DNA of 7,900 bases from an uncultured Deferribacteraceae bacterium (lineage in GTDB: Bacteria > Chrysiogenota > Deferribacteres > Deferribacterales > Mucispirillaceae). The position numbers and the translations under genes were made by a program. The stretch lies in assembly GCA_947039055.1 (NCBI GenBank), contig CAMQYB010000076.1:1-7900 (forward strand), given 5' to 3'. The notes under the pieces were generated by a model, which was given only the letters and a program-made list of their open reading frames with translations, was not told the DNA's origin and made no database searches. The first letter of the stretch is position 1. Every line of letters begins with the position of its first letter. Below are positions 1-6,111 of the stretch, piece by piece.

Positions 1-97
1 CACTTTTAGCAACAGTATCACTTTTAGCAATTTTTTTAATCACAGCTGTTTTATCACCTTTAGCGACTTTAATACTTTTATTGTTTTTATTATTCAT
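1..97 (-). CDS. Lysine-rich hypothetical protein, N-terminal 32 residues only (runs off the left edge)
   Basis: The ATG at 97-95 overlaps the stop of the preceding AMIN-protein gene (ATGAATAA), an arrangement typical of translational coupling. A weak GAG-type ribosome site lies a few bases upstream. The visible peptide begins MNNKNNKSIKVAKGDKTAVI and continues with IAKSD and VAKS segments. It is low-complexity, rich in Lys and Asn, and has no hydrophobic signal peptide in its first 32 residues. The function cannot be read from this part. From position (pilM, AMIN protein, then this gene) it might be the secretin part of PilQ or another pilus or envelope protein. If so, the missing signal peptide is odd, and it may really continue the upstream protein in another frame. 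An independent cytoplasmic protein is equally possible. Confidence 0.5.
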   Translation of the reverse strand, partial: MNNKNNKSIKVAKGDKTAVIKKIAKSDTVAKS

Positions 98-1388
98 CTT
101 TTTCACTCTGTTCAATTATTGCTTTCTTATCTATTGCTGAAGAATTATCTTTAATATTCTTAATTGTCTTATCCTTTATAGTTGAAGAATTATCCTCAAC
201 TGCAATACCGTTCAATACTTTCTTATCTATTATAGATGAATTATCTTTAACGCCTGTATCTTTCAACTTCTTTACAGATTTATCATTAAGCATTGAAGAG
301 TTATCGAAAGTTTTTTTAGCTTTTTTTGTTTTCTTATCTATTATAGAAATATTATCGGTGACTTCTGTATCTTTAAAAGTCTCAATTACGAAACCATTAT
401 CTTTATTAATAATATTTACATTGTTGCCACTATCTATCCTTACAACAAACCTATCCTTTTTACCGACACTCTGTCTGCCGATTGATCGCACAGCTCCTGT
501 TGTAAATCTCCGTTGGTAAGATAGATTGCCGATTGATGATGTGTTCCCATTTACCTCTATTACAAACTCTCTATCTGATTTCTTTATGATAGCTGTAATA
601 TCACCCGACGATAAACCGATATTTAAAACGGTTCTGTTATCTAAAATTTCCTGAGATATCTTCGTCACATAAACTGTGTTTTCCTCTATTATCTGTGAAA
701 ATGTGAGCAGGTTATAATCTAATAAATATGCTATATTGTTAATATAGTTTCTGTTAGATATAAGAAGTCGCACACTCAAAGGATATGATATATAAGAGAA
801 CGTCATATCATCTTTACAACTACCAACGATGTCCGTTTTATTAGATATATACGCATCATCTATATCGACATATTGTAAATTCTCTTTAATCATACCGTAA
901 TCAAATGATATAGGCGATGTTGTTACGATATCAATTATACCTATCGAACGCTTACAATCTATCTTCTCTATCATATTAATCGGATTATTATCAACAATGA
1001 TTAAACCTTTCGGCGGTATGAAGGATATAGAAGTAACGCCCTCTGAAAGCTTATATGTTATAGACGGATTAAAAGTTAATCTAAAATAAATTACTTTCTC
1101 TCTCGGAATAATAGCAGATATTTTCGATCTTGAATAAGCATCTATATCTATATCACCTATATCTACCGTCATATCGTTTGACGTTGTTAAGCTATATAAA
1201 TCATCCCCTGTTTTAAGAAACTTATACATAAAACAGTTACCATTATCTTTAACCTTTATCGTGATTGAACTGTTATCGGTTTTTTGTATATCTAAACCAT
1301 TCACAACACAGCTGTATTTTGCATAAACTAAATTGTTTACTGCTAAAGAAAATATTAAACAAAGTATCGACCTTATTATAATTGTCAT
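90..1388 (-). CDS. Exported AMIN-domain-like protein with Lys-rich DNSS repeat tail, pilus-operon associated
   Basis: The 432-residue product starts with a signal peptide: a short basic start, hydrophobic residues 7-22, and a likely cut after the VYA at 21-23. The body is rich in beta-strand-like segments. Residues about 26-134, 140-232 and 239-338 each resemble AMIN-type units, the last ending RFVVRIDSG...GFVIETF. AMIN domains occur at the N-terminus of PilQ secretins and in AmiC, where they bind peptidoglycan or the periplasmic assembly. From residue 345 the protein becomes a Lys-rich tail with five DNSSxIDKK-like repeats. No secretin domain is present, so this is not a complete PilQ. The gene starts one base after the pilM stop (TAA T ATG) with no clear ribosome site, so it is probably coupled to pilM. 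The AMIN assignment rests on sequence pattern only and is moderate; the signal peptide and operon position are clear. Confidence 0.7.
   Translation of the reverse strand: MTIIIRSILCLIFSLAVNNLVYAKYSCVVNGLDIQKTDNSSITIKVKDNGNCFMYKFLKTGDDLYSLTTSNDMTVDIGDIDIDAYSRSKISAIIPREKVIYFRLTFNPSITYKLSEGVTSISFIPPKGLIIVDNNPINMIEKIDCKRSIGIIDIVTTSPISFDYGMIKENLQYVDIDDAYISNKTDIVGSCKDDMTFSYISYPLSVRLLISNRNYINNIAYLLDYNLLTFSQIIEENTVYVTKISQEILDNRTVLNIGLSSGDITAIIKKSDREFVIEVNGNTSSIGNLSYQRRFTTGAVRSIGRQSVGKKDRFVVRIDSGNNVNIINKDNGFVIETFKDTEVTDNISIIDKKTKKAKKTFDNSSMLNDKSVKKLKDTGVKDNSSIIDKKVLNGIAVEDNSSTIKDKTIKNIKDNSSAIDKKAIIEQSEKDE
123..356 (-). repeat. Degenerate protein-level repeat, five DNSSxIDKK-like units
   Basis: Within the C-terminal tail of the AMIN-like protein, the units are DNISIIDKK (345-353), DNSSMLNDK (362-370), DNSSIIDKK (382-390), DNSSTIKDK (399-407) and DNSSAIDKK (414-422), spaced 15-20 residues apart. 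The intervening residues are mostly Lys, Val, Ile and Thr. At DNA level the copies are diverged but share GAAGAATTATC-like and TTCTTATCTAT-like blocks on the plus strand, so they probably arose by old tandem duplication. The tail is hydrophilic and likely unstructured, perhaps a linker or wall-spanning spacer. Confidence 0.75.
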
Positions 1389-1389
1389 A

Positions 1390-2427
1390 TTAATAAACTA
1401 ATCCGTATAGTGCTAAACCGATAGAGACATTAAATGTATATCGTCCATCAGACTCCACAATAGGCTTATATTTTTCAGAGTAATTTATCATCTTCCATGG
1501 ATCAAGAAAATCAACACTTACTAAAAAACCCGACATGAGAGCTTCTTTCAAACCGTAACTTGTAGCGCCTCCACCTGATAGATAGATCATACTGATTGTT
1601 CTACCACTGCGTATCTCATATAGCTTACACGCCTCTTCAACATACGGAATAAATTGTGCTTTATAAATCTCTTCAAGACCGTTTACAATCTCTGTTGCAT
1701 TGCTTTCACCAAGTGGTCTGTGACGATATCTCTCTGCCTCTTCTTGAGAAACTCCAAACATATCACTTAACTCATCAGCTATAACTGCTCCACCAGCTGA
1801 GATCTCTTTTGAAAAATCAAAATCACCATCACGCAGAAAAATCATCAATGATCCTATATGTCCTACATGGATAATCGCCGATGATACTTTAGGTAAATTT
1901 AACGCTCTATATAATCTAATTAACGATAATGATTCTGGTTCAACCATCTGTAGATCAACTTTTGCTGACTCAAGTAAGGATACAAAATCTGCAATCGTCT
2001 CTTTCTTCGCACCCGTTACTAGAACTGACGCATGGTTATATCTATCCACTTTTGGCAAAATAACATAATCTAAACTATACTCTTCTGGGTCGATAGAAAT
2101 ATATTGATCGGCAATCCATCTAAAAATTTCTTCAAGTTCCTCAGGTTTCTCTGTATAAGCATATACACGACGTAAAATAGTTGATGGACCTTTTAACGCA
2201 ACAGCTATAGAAAAATTGTCTATTAAAACAGTTTCTCTTATCTTTGTGATCGCATCAACAATCTCACCAAAATCAATTATTGTACCGTTCTCAACAGATA
2301 TGTCATCCAACTTGCCATCATGCAAATTAATCAAACTGTAACCTGTTTTTGATGGTGAAATTTCACAAACTTTTATAGCTCTTGCACCGATATCAAGCCC
2401 TACTAAAAGTTTATCATTTGATGACAT
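1390..2427 (-). CDS. pilM: PilM-like type IV pilus assembly protein (actin-like ATPase fold)
   Basis: The 345-residue length fits PilM. In the family, PilM is a cytoplasmic actin/FtsA-like protein that binds the PilN tail and ATP at the base of the pilus machine. The sequence shows the first phosphate loop GLDIGARAIKV (10-20), a second phosphate region IIHVGHIGSLMIF (185-197) followed by a KEISAGG segment (207-213), the adenosine loop YLSGGGATSYGL (282-293), and the usual SIGLAL ending (335-340). The second phosphate loop normally carries Asp (DxG) but has His187 here, so nucleotide handling may differ. An AGGAG ribosome site lies about 5 nt before the chosen ATG, and a TATAAT box lies 30 bases upstream. 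It is the first gene of a minus-strand operon with the AMIN protein. pilN, pilO and pilP, which usually follow pilM, are not directly downstream. Confidence 0.85.
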   Translation of the reverse strand: MSSNDKLLVGLDIGARAIKVCEISPSKTGYSLINLHDGKLDDISVENGTIIDFGEIVDAITKIRETVLIDNFSIAVALKGPSTILRRVYAYTEKPEELEEIFRWIADQYISIDPEEYSLDYVILPKVDRYNHASVLVTGAKKETIADFVSLLESAKVDLQMVEPESLSLIRLYRALNLPKVSSAIIHVGHIGSLMIFLRDGDFDFSKEISAGGAVIADELSDMFGVSQEEAERYRHRPLGESNATEIVNGLEEIYKAQFIPYVEEACKLYEIRSGRTISMIYLSGGGATSYGLKEALMSGFLVSVDFLDPWKMINYSEKYKPIVESDGRYTFNVSIGLALYGLVY

Positions 2428-2456
2428 GCATACTCCTAAGTTCTGTTTATAATTTT

Positions 2457-2462
2457 ATTATA
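2457..2462 (-). promoter_or_regulatory. -10 box (TATAAT) of the pilM operon
   Basis: A perfect TATAAT on the minus strand lies in the 89-bp gap between hisI and pilM. It would place the transcript start near 2450 and give a 5' leader of about 22 nt containing the AGGAG of pilM. No good -35 hexamer is seen at 16-18 bp. In AT-rich DNA a TATAAT can occur by chance, so confidence is moderate. It implies pilM can be transcribed separately from hisI. Confidence 0.45.
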
Positions 2463-2516
2463 GAATAACATTAAATCAATAAATAAAATATCTTAATAAT
2501 CACATAACGCCGATTA

Positions 2517-2846
2517 TTATAAATCACTACTTTTAATTTCTGTGTAATAACAGCTATACTCACCAGTATGACACGCATTTCCTTTTTGATCAACTATATA
2601 CAGTAGTGAGTCTAAGTCGCAATCAACCATAACGTTTATAATCTTCTGAGTGTTACCTGATACTGCACCTTTATGCCAAATCTCATTTCGACTACGAGAA
2701 AAATAATGTGCATCACCTGTTTCTAACGTTAAGCGTAACGCCTCTTCATTTATATATGCCTGCATAAGAACAGTTTTTGATTCTCTATCTTGAACAATAA
2801 CTGGTATTAATCTATCAGTATATTTATCCCATGCTAATTTTATCAT
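2517..2846 (-). CDS. hisI: Phosphoribosyl-AMP cyclohydrolase (histidine biosynthesis)
   Basis: HisI opens the adenine ring of phosphoribosyl-AMP, the third step of cytoplasmic histidine synthesis. The 109-residue protein has the usual family layout: LIPVIVQD (13-20), VLMQAYINEEAL (26-37), YFSRSRNEIWHKGAVSGN (48-65), VDCDLDSLL (74-82) and GNACHTGEYSCYY (89-101). In family terms Asp75, Asp77 and Asp79 match the magnesium ligands, and Cys76, Cys92 and Cys99 match the zinc ligands; the 16- and 7-residue spacing is kept. It is the single-function form, not fused to HisE (phosphoribosyl-ATP pyrophosphohydrolase). The ATG start gives the standard N-terminus, with a GAGAAAAGAG purine run as ribosome site. 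It has its own likely promoter in the 317-bp gap upstream and stands alone among pilus and hydrogenase genes, away from any his operon. Confidence 0.95.
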   Translation of the reverse strand: MIKLAWDKYTDRLIPVIVQDRESKTVLMQAYINEEALRLTLETGDAHYFSRSRNEIWHKGAVSGNTQKIINVMVDCDLDSLLYIVDQKGNACHTGEYSCYYTEIKSSDL

Positions 2847-2922
2847 TTACTCTTTTCTCACCAAATAATTTATTAATGCCTTTTTATCTGCTATAACTTC
2901 AAAGCTATACCAACATCATTTT

Positions 2923-2951
2923 ATTATATTAGTTGTTACAGAAAACCTCAA
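2923..2951 (-). promoter_or_regulatory. Sigma70-type promoter for hisI (TTGAGG, 17 bp, TATAAT)
   Basis: On the minus strand, TTGAGG (2951-2946) and TATAAT (2928-2923) are separated by exactly 17 bp, giving four of six and six of six matches to consensus. The predicted transcript start is near 2916, with a leader of about 70 nt before the hisI ATG. No histidine-rich leader peptide or clear riboswitch fold was seen in that leader. The paired direct repeats begin 9 bp upstream of the -35 box, where an activator or repressor could act. Confidence 0.6.
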
Positions 2952-2959
2952 TACTTTTT

Positions 2960-3055
2960 ATAGTTTAGGACAAATAACTCTAAAAACATTTCTACTATTA
3001 ATCCAATAGTTTAGGACAAATAACTCTAAACATAATATTAAATATTAATCCAGTA
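2960..3055. repeat. Direct duplication of about 46 bp in the cytochrome-hisI gap
   Basis: A 25-bp block containing TTAGGACAAATAACTC is identical at 2960-2984 and 3006-3030 (46 bp apart). Each copy is followed by a shared TTAATCCA segment (2998-3005 and 3045-3052, 47 bp apart) and then ATAG or GTAG. The middle of each unit is not conserved. Conserved blocks with variable spacers suggest kept binding sites rather than a fresh duplication. Each block is itself bounded by TTTAG and CTAAA inverted arms 11 bp apart. The unit lies directly upstream of the hisI promoter. Confidence 0.8.
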
Positions 3056-3069
3056 GAGCATTTGTCCTA
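3012..3069. repeat. Inverted repeat TAGGACAAAT / ATTTGTCCTA around the second unit
   Basis: TAGGACAAAT at 3012-3021 is matched by its exact reverse complement ATTTGTCCTA at 3060-3069, leaving a 38-base loop. The core of the direct repeat is therefore present three times, twice in one orientation and once inverted. This may be a regulator-binding array or the end of a small non-coding element. The stem is too far apart and lacks the T-run for a simple rho-independent terminator. Confidence 0.6.
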
Positions 3070-3101
3070 TTTAAATTCTATCGTTCAGTTTTTTATCACA
3101 A

Positions 3102-3127
3102 ACAAGTTTACTAAGAAGTTTACTTGT
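3102..3127 (-). terminator. Imperfect 26-base stem-loop downstream of the hyp-cytochrome operon
   Basis: The segment pairs ACAAGT with ACTTGT, has a two-base mismatch on each side, then three more pairs (ACT/AGT) and a four-base loop. It lies 37 bases past the cytochrome stop on the minus strand, a sensible place for the operon to end. It is followed by TTGTGATAAAAAAC rather than a clean T-run, so it may only be a transcript-stabilising hairpin or a protein site. Confidence 0.3.
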
Positions 3128-3163
3128 ATTGTTTGGAACTTAATAATTTGATAATAATTTTGA

Positions 3164-3484
3164 CTATTTATAAGTTGCTGCTAAATAGTTTGCTAATGTT
3201 TCCTTATCTTGTACAGATATATTCGCACCAGCACTCTGCATATTTACAATAATCTTGTTCCATGCTGCAACAGTTAATCCTTTCTTAGCAGTAACTCTGC
3301 TTGTAGAGTGACACTGTGAACAACTATCAGCAAGAACCATATCACCTGTCTTAGCTGTAACTTTTCCTTTCCCACCAGCAGTAGCCGTAGATGTTAATGA
3401 AAATGAAACTAATCCAACTATAAAACCAACAAACAATAACTTAACAGATGCGTGGTAAAATTTCTCCATGCGGGACTTCAACAT
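3164..3484 (-). CDS. Small periplasmic monohaem cytochrome c
   Basis: The 106-residue precursor has a basic N-terminus, a hydrophobic stretch at about 16-30 and a likely cut after TATA (36), leaving a mature protein of about 70 residues. One haem-binding CSQCH motif lies at 55-59. After it come R63, W75, the NMQSAGANIS segment (81-90, with Met82 a candidate second iron ligand) and the closing YLAATYK. This layout matches short class I-like cytochrome c domains of anaerobic bacteria. The start is the ATG at 3484, because GGAGG lies 8 nt upstream; a TTG at 3499 lies inside that ribosome site, and an ATG at 3469 has none. The gene begins 44 nt inside hypE, so it is the last gene of the hyp operon and probably coupled to it. 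It may carry electrons for a hydrogenase, but that is inference from position. Confidence 0.85.
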   Translation of the reverse strand: MLKSRMEKFYHASVKLLFVGFIVGLVSFSLTSTATAGGKGKVTAKTGDMVLADSCSQCHSTSRVTAKKGLTVAAWNKIIVNMQSAGANISVQDKETLANYLAATYK

Positions 3485-4451
3485 ATCTTCTTCCTCCAAT
3501 GAAAGTATTTAATACGACATTCTTACAGGTAGAAACTTCTCCTATAACTGACGCTTCCTTACCATACTCGTTGCTATGCAAAACTTCAATAACTTTATTC
3601 GTGTCTCTTCTTGATACTATTAACACTATCACTCCTTCATTAGCAAGTGACAAAGGATCGAAACCTAACGTCTTACATAACGATTCTACATCTTTACGGA
3701 TAGGAATTCTATCCTCATGTATCTCTATTCCAAAATCTATCTTAGAGGCTATCTCATTTAATACAGTAGATAATCCACCTCTTGTAGCATCTCTTGCAAA
3801 TTTAATATCGTAACCATATACAGACTCCATCATCTTATTTAACGATGCTGAATCAGTTTCAATATCACCAACAAATCCGAACTCATCTCTAGCCAACATT
3901 ATAGCCATTGAGTGACGTGCAATATCTGATGTTACAATAACATTATCACCTAACGATATATTACTAAACTTTGTCAGATCCTTAACAATCTCTCCGATAC
4001 CTGCTGTGTTTATCAATATAGAGTCAAGTGTGCCGATAGGCATTACTTTTGTATCACCTGTTACTATCTTTACACCAGATTTAAAAACCTCTTGCTGGAT
4101 AGATGTAAGAACTCTCTCAAGATTATCATACTTATACCCTTCAGGAATTATAAGCGATAATGATATATATTTTGGCACAGCTCCTGATACTGCTAGATCA
4201 TTAACCGTTCCACAGATAGAAAGTTTACCTATATCGCCACCCGTAAAAAATTCTGGCTGAACGATAAACGAATCTGTTGTAAACGCTAATTTACCACTCT
4301 CTATACCGTGTGAAATATCTAATATAGCAGAATCAGATGATTGTAATAATATATCATTTGAAAATTTCGTATGGATTATCTCTTCAATAAAATCCTGCAT
4401 CTGTTTGCCACCTGAACCAACAGATAATGAAACTACTTTCTCTCTACTCAT
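3441..4451 (-). CDS. hypE: [NiFe]-hydrogenase maturation protein HypE (thiocarbamate dehydratase)
   Basis: HypE accepts a carbamoyl group from HypF on its C-terminal cysteine, dehydrates it with ATP to a thiocyanate and passes cyanide to iron on the HypC-HypD complex. The 336 residues show the PurM/AIRS-type fold: VGSGGKQMQDFI (11-22), AFTTDSFIVQP (56-66), FFTGGDIGKLSICGTVNDLAVSGA spread over 68-91, TGDTKVM (131-137), RDATRGGLSTVLNEIA (220-235) and NEGV (271-274). It ends in the diagnostic PRIC, with the reactive Cys336 as last residue. The start ATG overlaps the hypD stop as ATGA, so the two are coupled. The 3' end overlaps the cytochrome c gene by 44 nt. Length and every key motif are intact. 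Confidence 0.97.
   Translation of the reverse strand: MSREKVVSLSVGSGGKQMQDFIEEIIHTKFSNDILLQSSDSAILDISHGIESGKLAFTTDSFIVQPEFFTGGDIGKLSICGTVNDLAVSGAVPKYISLSLIIPEGYKYDNLERVLTSIQQEVFKSGVKIVTGDTKVMPIGTLDSILINTAGIGEIVKDLTKFSNISLGDNVIVTSDIARHSMAIMLARDEFGFVGDIETDSASLNKMMESVYGYDIKFARDATRGGLSTVLNEIASKIDFGIEIHEDRIPIRKDVESLCKTLGFDPLSLANEGVIVLIVSRRDTNKVIEVLHSNEYGKEASVIGEVSTCKNVVLNTFIGGRRYVEVPHGEILPRIC
3493..3497 (-). promoter_or_regulatory. Strong GGAGG ribosome binding site of the cytochrome, inside hypE
   Basis: GGAGG on the minus strand sits 8 nt before the ATG at 3484 and lies wholly within the coding sequence of hypE, about 17 codons before its stop. It decides the cytochrome start, and it implies independent initiation rather than only reinitiation after hypE. 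Confidence 0.75.
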
Positions 4452-5542
4452 AAAGACAACCTTTCATATTGATAATACGCAAAACACGTTCCCTCTGATG
4501 ATACCATACAAGGTCCTATAGGATTATCAACTGTGCAACTCTTTGCAAAAAGAGGACACTGTAAAGGTGATATCTTGCCAGTAAGAACTGCTCCACATTT
4601 ACAACCTTTGATCTCTTCTTTCTCATTGTATGTTAAACTATGTTTCACTAAAGCGTTATATTTACTGTAAATATCCCTAATCTGTAACCCACTATTTTCT
4701 AGCGTTCCTATTCCTCGCCATACTGATACAGACGGCTCAAAAACATCATCTATCATTTTTAACGCAAGATCATTACGTTTGCCCGATACTACATGTTTAT
4801 ACTTATTATCAATCACAAACTTTTTATCATTCACTTGATCTACAATTGAGTCAATCGCCAATAATATCTCAATCGGCTCAAACCCTGCAACAACTACTGC
4901 ACGGTTGCTTTCAACTATATCGTCATACAGCGATGTGCCTGTTACAAGCGTTACGTGACCCGGTGCTAGAAAACCATCAATCTGCAAATCATCATCTGAT
5001 AATATAAATTTAATAGCCTGAGGCATAGTTTTACATAATGATAATACCGATAGATTACTGATATTATTTGCATCAATCTCTTTAATAAGAGTTGCAATTA
5101 ACGGTGCTGTGGTTTCAAAACCTACAGCTACAAATACATACTCTTTATTAATATTGTTTTTAGCGATTTTTATCGCATCAAGAGGAGAGTATATAACATT
5201 TATATCAGCACCCTCTGATCGTGCGTTTAATAAATTCTCTCGCTTAGATGATGGAATTCTTAATAGATCTCCGAATGTGATAATCGACAAATCTTTAGAT
5301 ATAAGATCGAAAATTAGATCGATCTCACCTTGTGAAGTTACACAAACTGGACACCCAGGTCCAGATATTAATTCGATACTCTTAGGCAGTATAGATCTTA
5401 AACCTGTTCTTGAAATAGATACCGTATGAGTTCCACAGATCTCCATTATACGATATTTACTGCCCTCACTTTTAACTGTAATCTGCTTTAACAACTTATC
5501 TATATGCTCTTTTTTAGAGGCGTTATTTATTAATTCATTCAT
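4448..5542 (-). CDS. hypD: [NiFe]-hydrogenase maturation protein HypD (iron-sulfur scaffold)
   Basis: HypD forms the scaffold with HypC on which Fe(CN)2CO is assembled in the cytoplasm. The 364-residue length is normal. Visible motifs are MEICGTHT (33-40, Cys36), SGPGCPVC (60-67, Cys64 and Cys67, the redox and iron-site cysteines), ITFGDLLRIPSS (88-99), VAVGFETTAPL (138-148), GFLAPGHV (190-197), and the C-terminal cluster region with CKCG (314-317), Cys329, Cys336, GPCMVSSEGTC (343-353). The last region binds the [4Fe-4S] cluster in the family. It ends in an ATGA overlap with hypE. The start ATG has no clear Shine-Dalgarno sequence: the leader is TATAAAATAAA, so initiation may rely on an unstructured AT-rich leader. 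A 56-bp gap with a small hairpin separates it from hypC. Confidence 0.97.
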   Translation of the reverse strand: MNELINNASKKEHIDKLLKQITVKSEGSKYRIMEICGTHTVSISRTGLRSILPKSIELISGPGCPVCVTSQGEIDLIFDLISKDLSIITFGDLLRIPSSKRENLLNARSEGADINVIYSPLDAIKIAKNNINKEYVFVAVGFETTAPLIATLIKEIDANNISNLSVLSLCKTMPQAIKFILSDDDLQIDGFLAPGHVTLVTGTSLYDDIVESNRAVVVAGFEPIEILLAIDSIVDQVNDKKFVIDNKYKHVVSGKRNDLALKMIDDVFEPSVSVWRGIGTLENSGLQIRDIYSKYNALVKHSLTYNEKEEIKGCKCGAVLTGKISPLQCPLFAKSCTVDNPIGPCMVSSEGTCFAYYQYERLSL

Positions 5543-5559
5543 TTTATTTTATACCAAAG

Positions 5560-5574
5560 ACAGTTTAGAACTGT
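5560..5574 (-). other. Small palindromic hairpin in the hypC-hypD gap
   Basis: ACAGTT and AACTGT form a perfect six-base stem with a three-base loop, 17 nt upstream of the hypD ATG. There is no following T-run, so it is not a standard terminator. It might mark an mRNA processing point or partly uncouple hypD from hypC, or be chance. Confidence 0.3.
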
Positions 5575-5598
5575 ACTTAAAACGATTTTTTATTATTA

Positions 5599-6108
5599 CT
5601 ATTTTTTACTACCACAACCACCACCACAGCAACTTTTTTTATCACTGCCATGACTATGCTCACTACCACTATCATGACTATGACCATGATTATGATTATG
5701 ATCACTATGGATATCTTTTATATCACTATTTTCATCAATACTACTATTTTTATCAATACTGCTATTTTCTTTATTGCAACCACACTTATGTCCATTGTTA
5801 TTATGGTCACCATTATGATCATGTTTATTATCAAGATCTTGATTTTTTTTATTCTCTAGATTATTAAAATACTCTTCTTCACGAGCTTCTTCATCCTCTG
5901 CAACAGACAGAAGAAAATCAAGCGTATCTTTAGCTTCTTTCTCATCCATTTTAGACATAGCGAAACCTGCGTGAACCATAACCCAATCGCCTATATTTAA
6001 TTCTTCAGCTATAAATATCCTAGACACATTACGTTTTGTACCTGCTATATCTACATCTGCTGTCAATTCATCTAACTTTTCAACTCTTCCTGGAAACCCT
6101 AAACACAT
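5599..6108 (-). CDS. hypC: [NiFe]-hydrogenase maturation chaperone HypC with His/Cys-rich metal-binding-like tail
   Basis: HypC binds HypD during iron-cofactor assembly, then escorts the precursor of the hydrogenase large subunit. The core (1 to about 75) is standard: MCLGFPGRV with the essential Cys2, then GDWVMVHAGFAMSKMD (40-55) and the EA...L helix. HypC is usually 75-95 residues, but this one has 169. An acidic helix (68-85) leads to a tail (96-169) with 12 His and 5 Cys, including HDHNGDH, a CGC pair (109-111), HNHNHGHSHD (137-146) and CCGGGC (160-165). Such tails bind nickel or zinc in SlyD and in HypB N-termini; the same role here is inference. GGAG lies 6 nt before the ATG, and the start is 3 nt after the rhomboid stop. 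The frame is continuous from core to tail with no interruption, so the tail is a true extension. Confidence 0.95.
   Translation of the reverse strand: MCLGFPGRVEKLDELTADVDIAGTKRNVSRIFIAEELNIGDWVMVHAGFAMSKMDEKEAKDTLDFLLSVAEDEEAREEEYFNNLENKKNQDLDNKHDHNGDHNNNGHKCGCNKENSSIDKNSSIDENSDIKDIHSDHNHNHGHSHDSGSEHSHGSDKKSCCGGGCGSKK
5602..5823 (-). other. His/Cys-rich tail segment of HypC (residues 96-169)
   Basis: The segment encodes two His/Cys clusters joined by a neutral Ser/Asn/Ile/Asp linker: cluster one at 96-111 ends in CGC, and cluster two at 134-165 ends in CCGGGC. His codons are almost all CAT, with an occasional CAC, matching the AT-rich background, so there is no sign of recent import by composition. 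Confidence 0.8.
5728..5763 (-). repeat. Imperfect 18-bp tandem duplication (SSIDKN / SSIDEN) in the HypC tail linker
   Basis: Residues 116-121 and 122-127 of HypC are SSIDKN and SSIDEN, encoded by near-identical 18-bp units, with a decayed third unit (SDIKD) after them. This shows the linker grew by short tandem duplication. Confidence 0.7.
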
Positions 6109-6111
6109 AAT

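Noticed and set aside
2905..2919. Tiny upstream frame (ATG ATG TTG GTA TAG) in the hisI leader
   Set aside because: It begins at about the predicted transcript start, has no ribosome site and no His codons, so it is not an attenuation leader peptide.
3012..3069. Rho-independent terminator from the inverted repeat
   Set aside because: The 38-base loop and lack of a T-run do not fit a terminator.
3448..3813. Plus-strand open frame opposite hypE
   Set aside because: It lies wholly antisense to the conserved hypE, has no recognisable domain and no ribosome site; it is a shadow frame.
4006..4260. Plus-strand open frame opposite the middle of hypE
   Set aside because: It is antisense to an intact HypE and has no independent coding signal.
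5109..5429. Plus-strand open frame opposite hypD
   Set aside because: It mirrors conserved HypD sequence and has no domain or start signal.
5650..5859. Plus-strand Met/Thr/Ile-rich frame that looks like a membrane peptide
   Set aside because: Its odd composition is simply the reverse complement of the His/Asp/Asn codons of the HypC tail.
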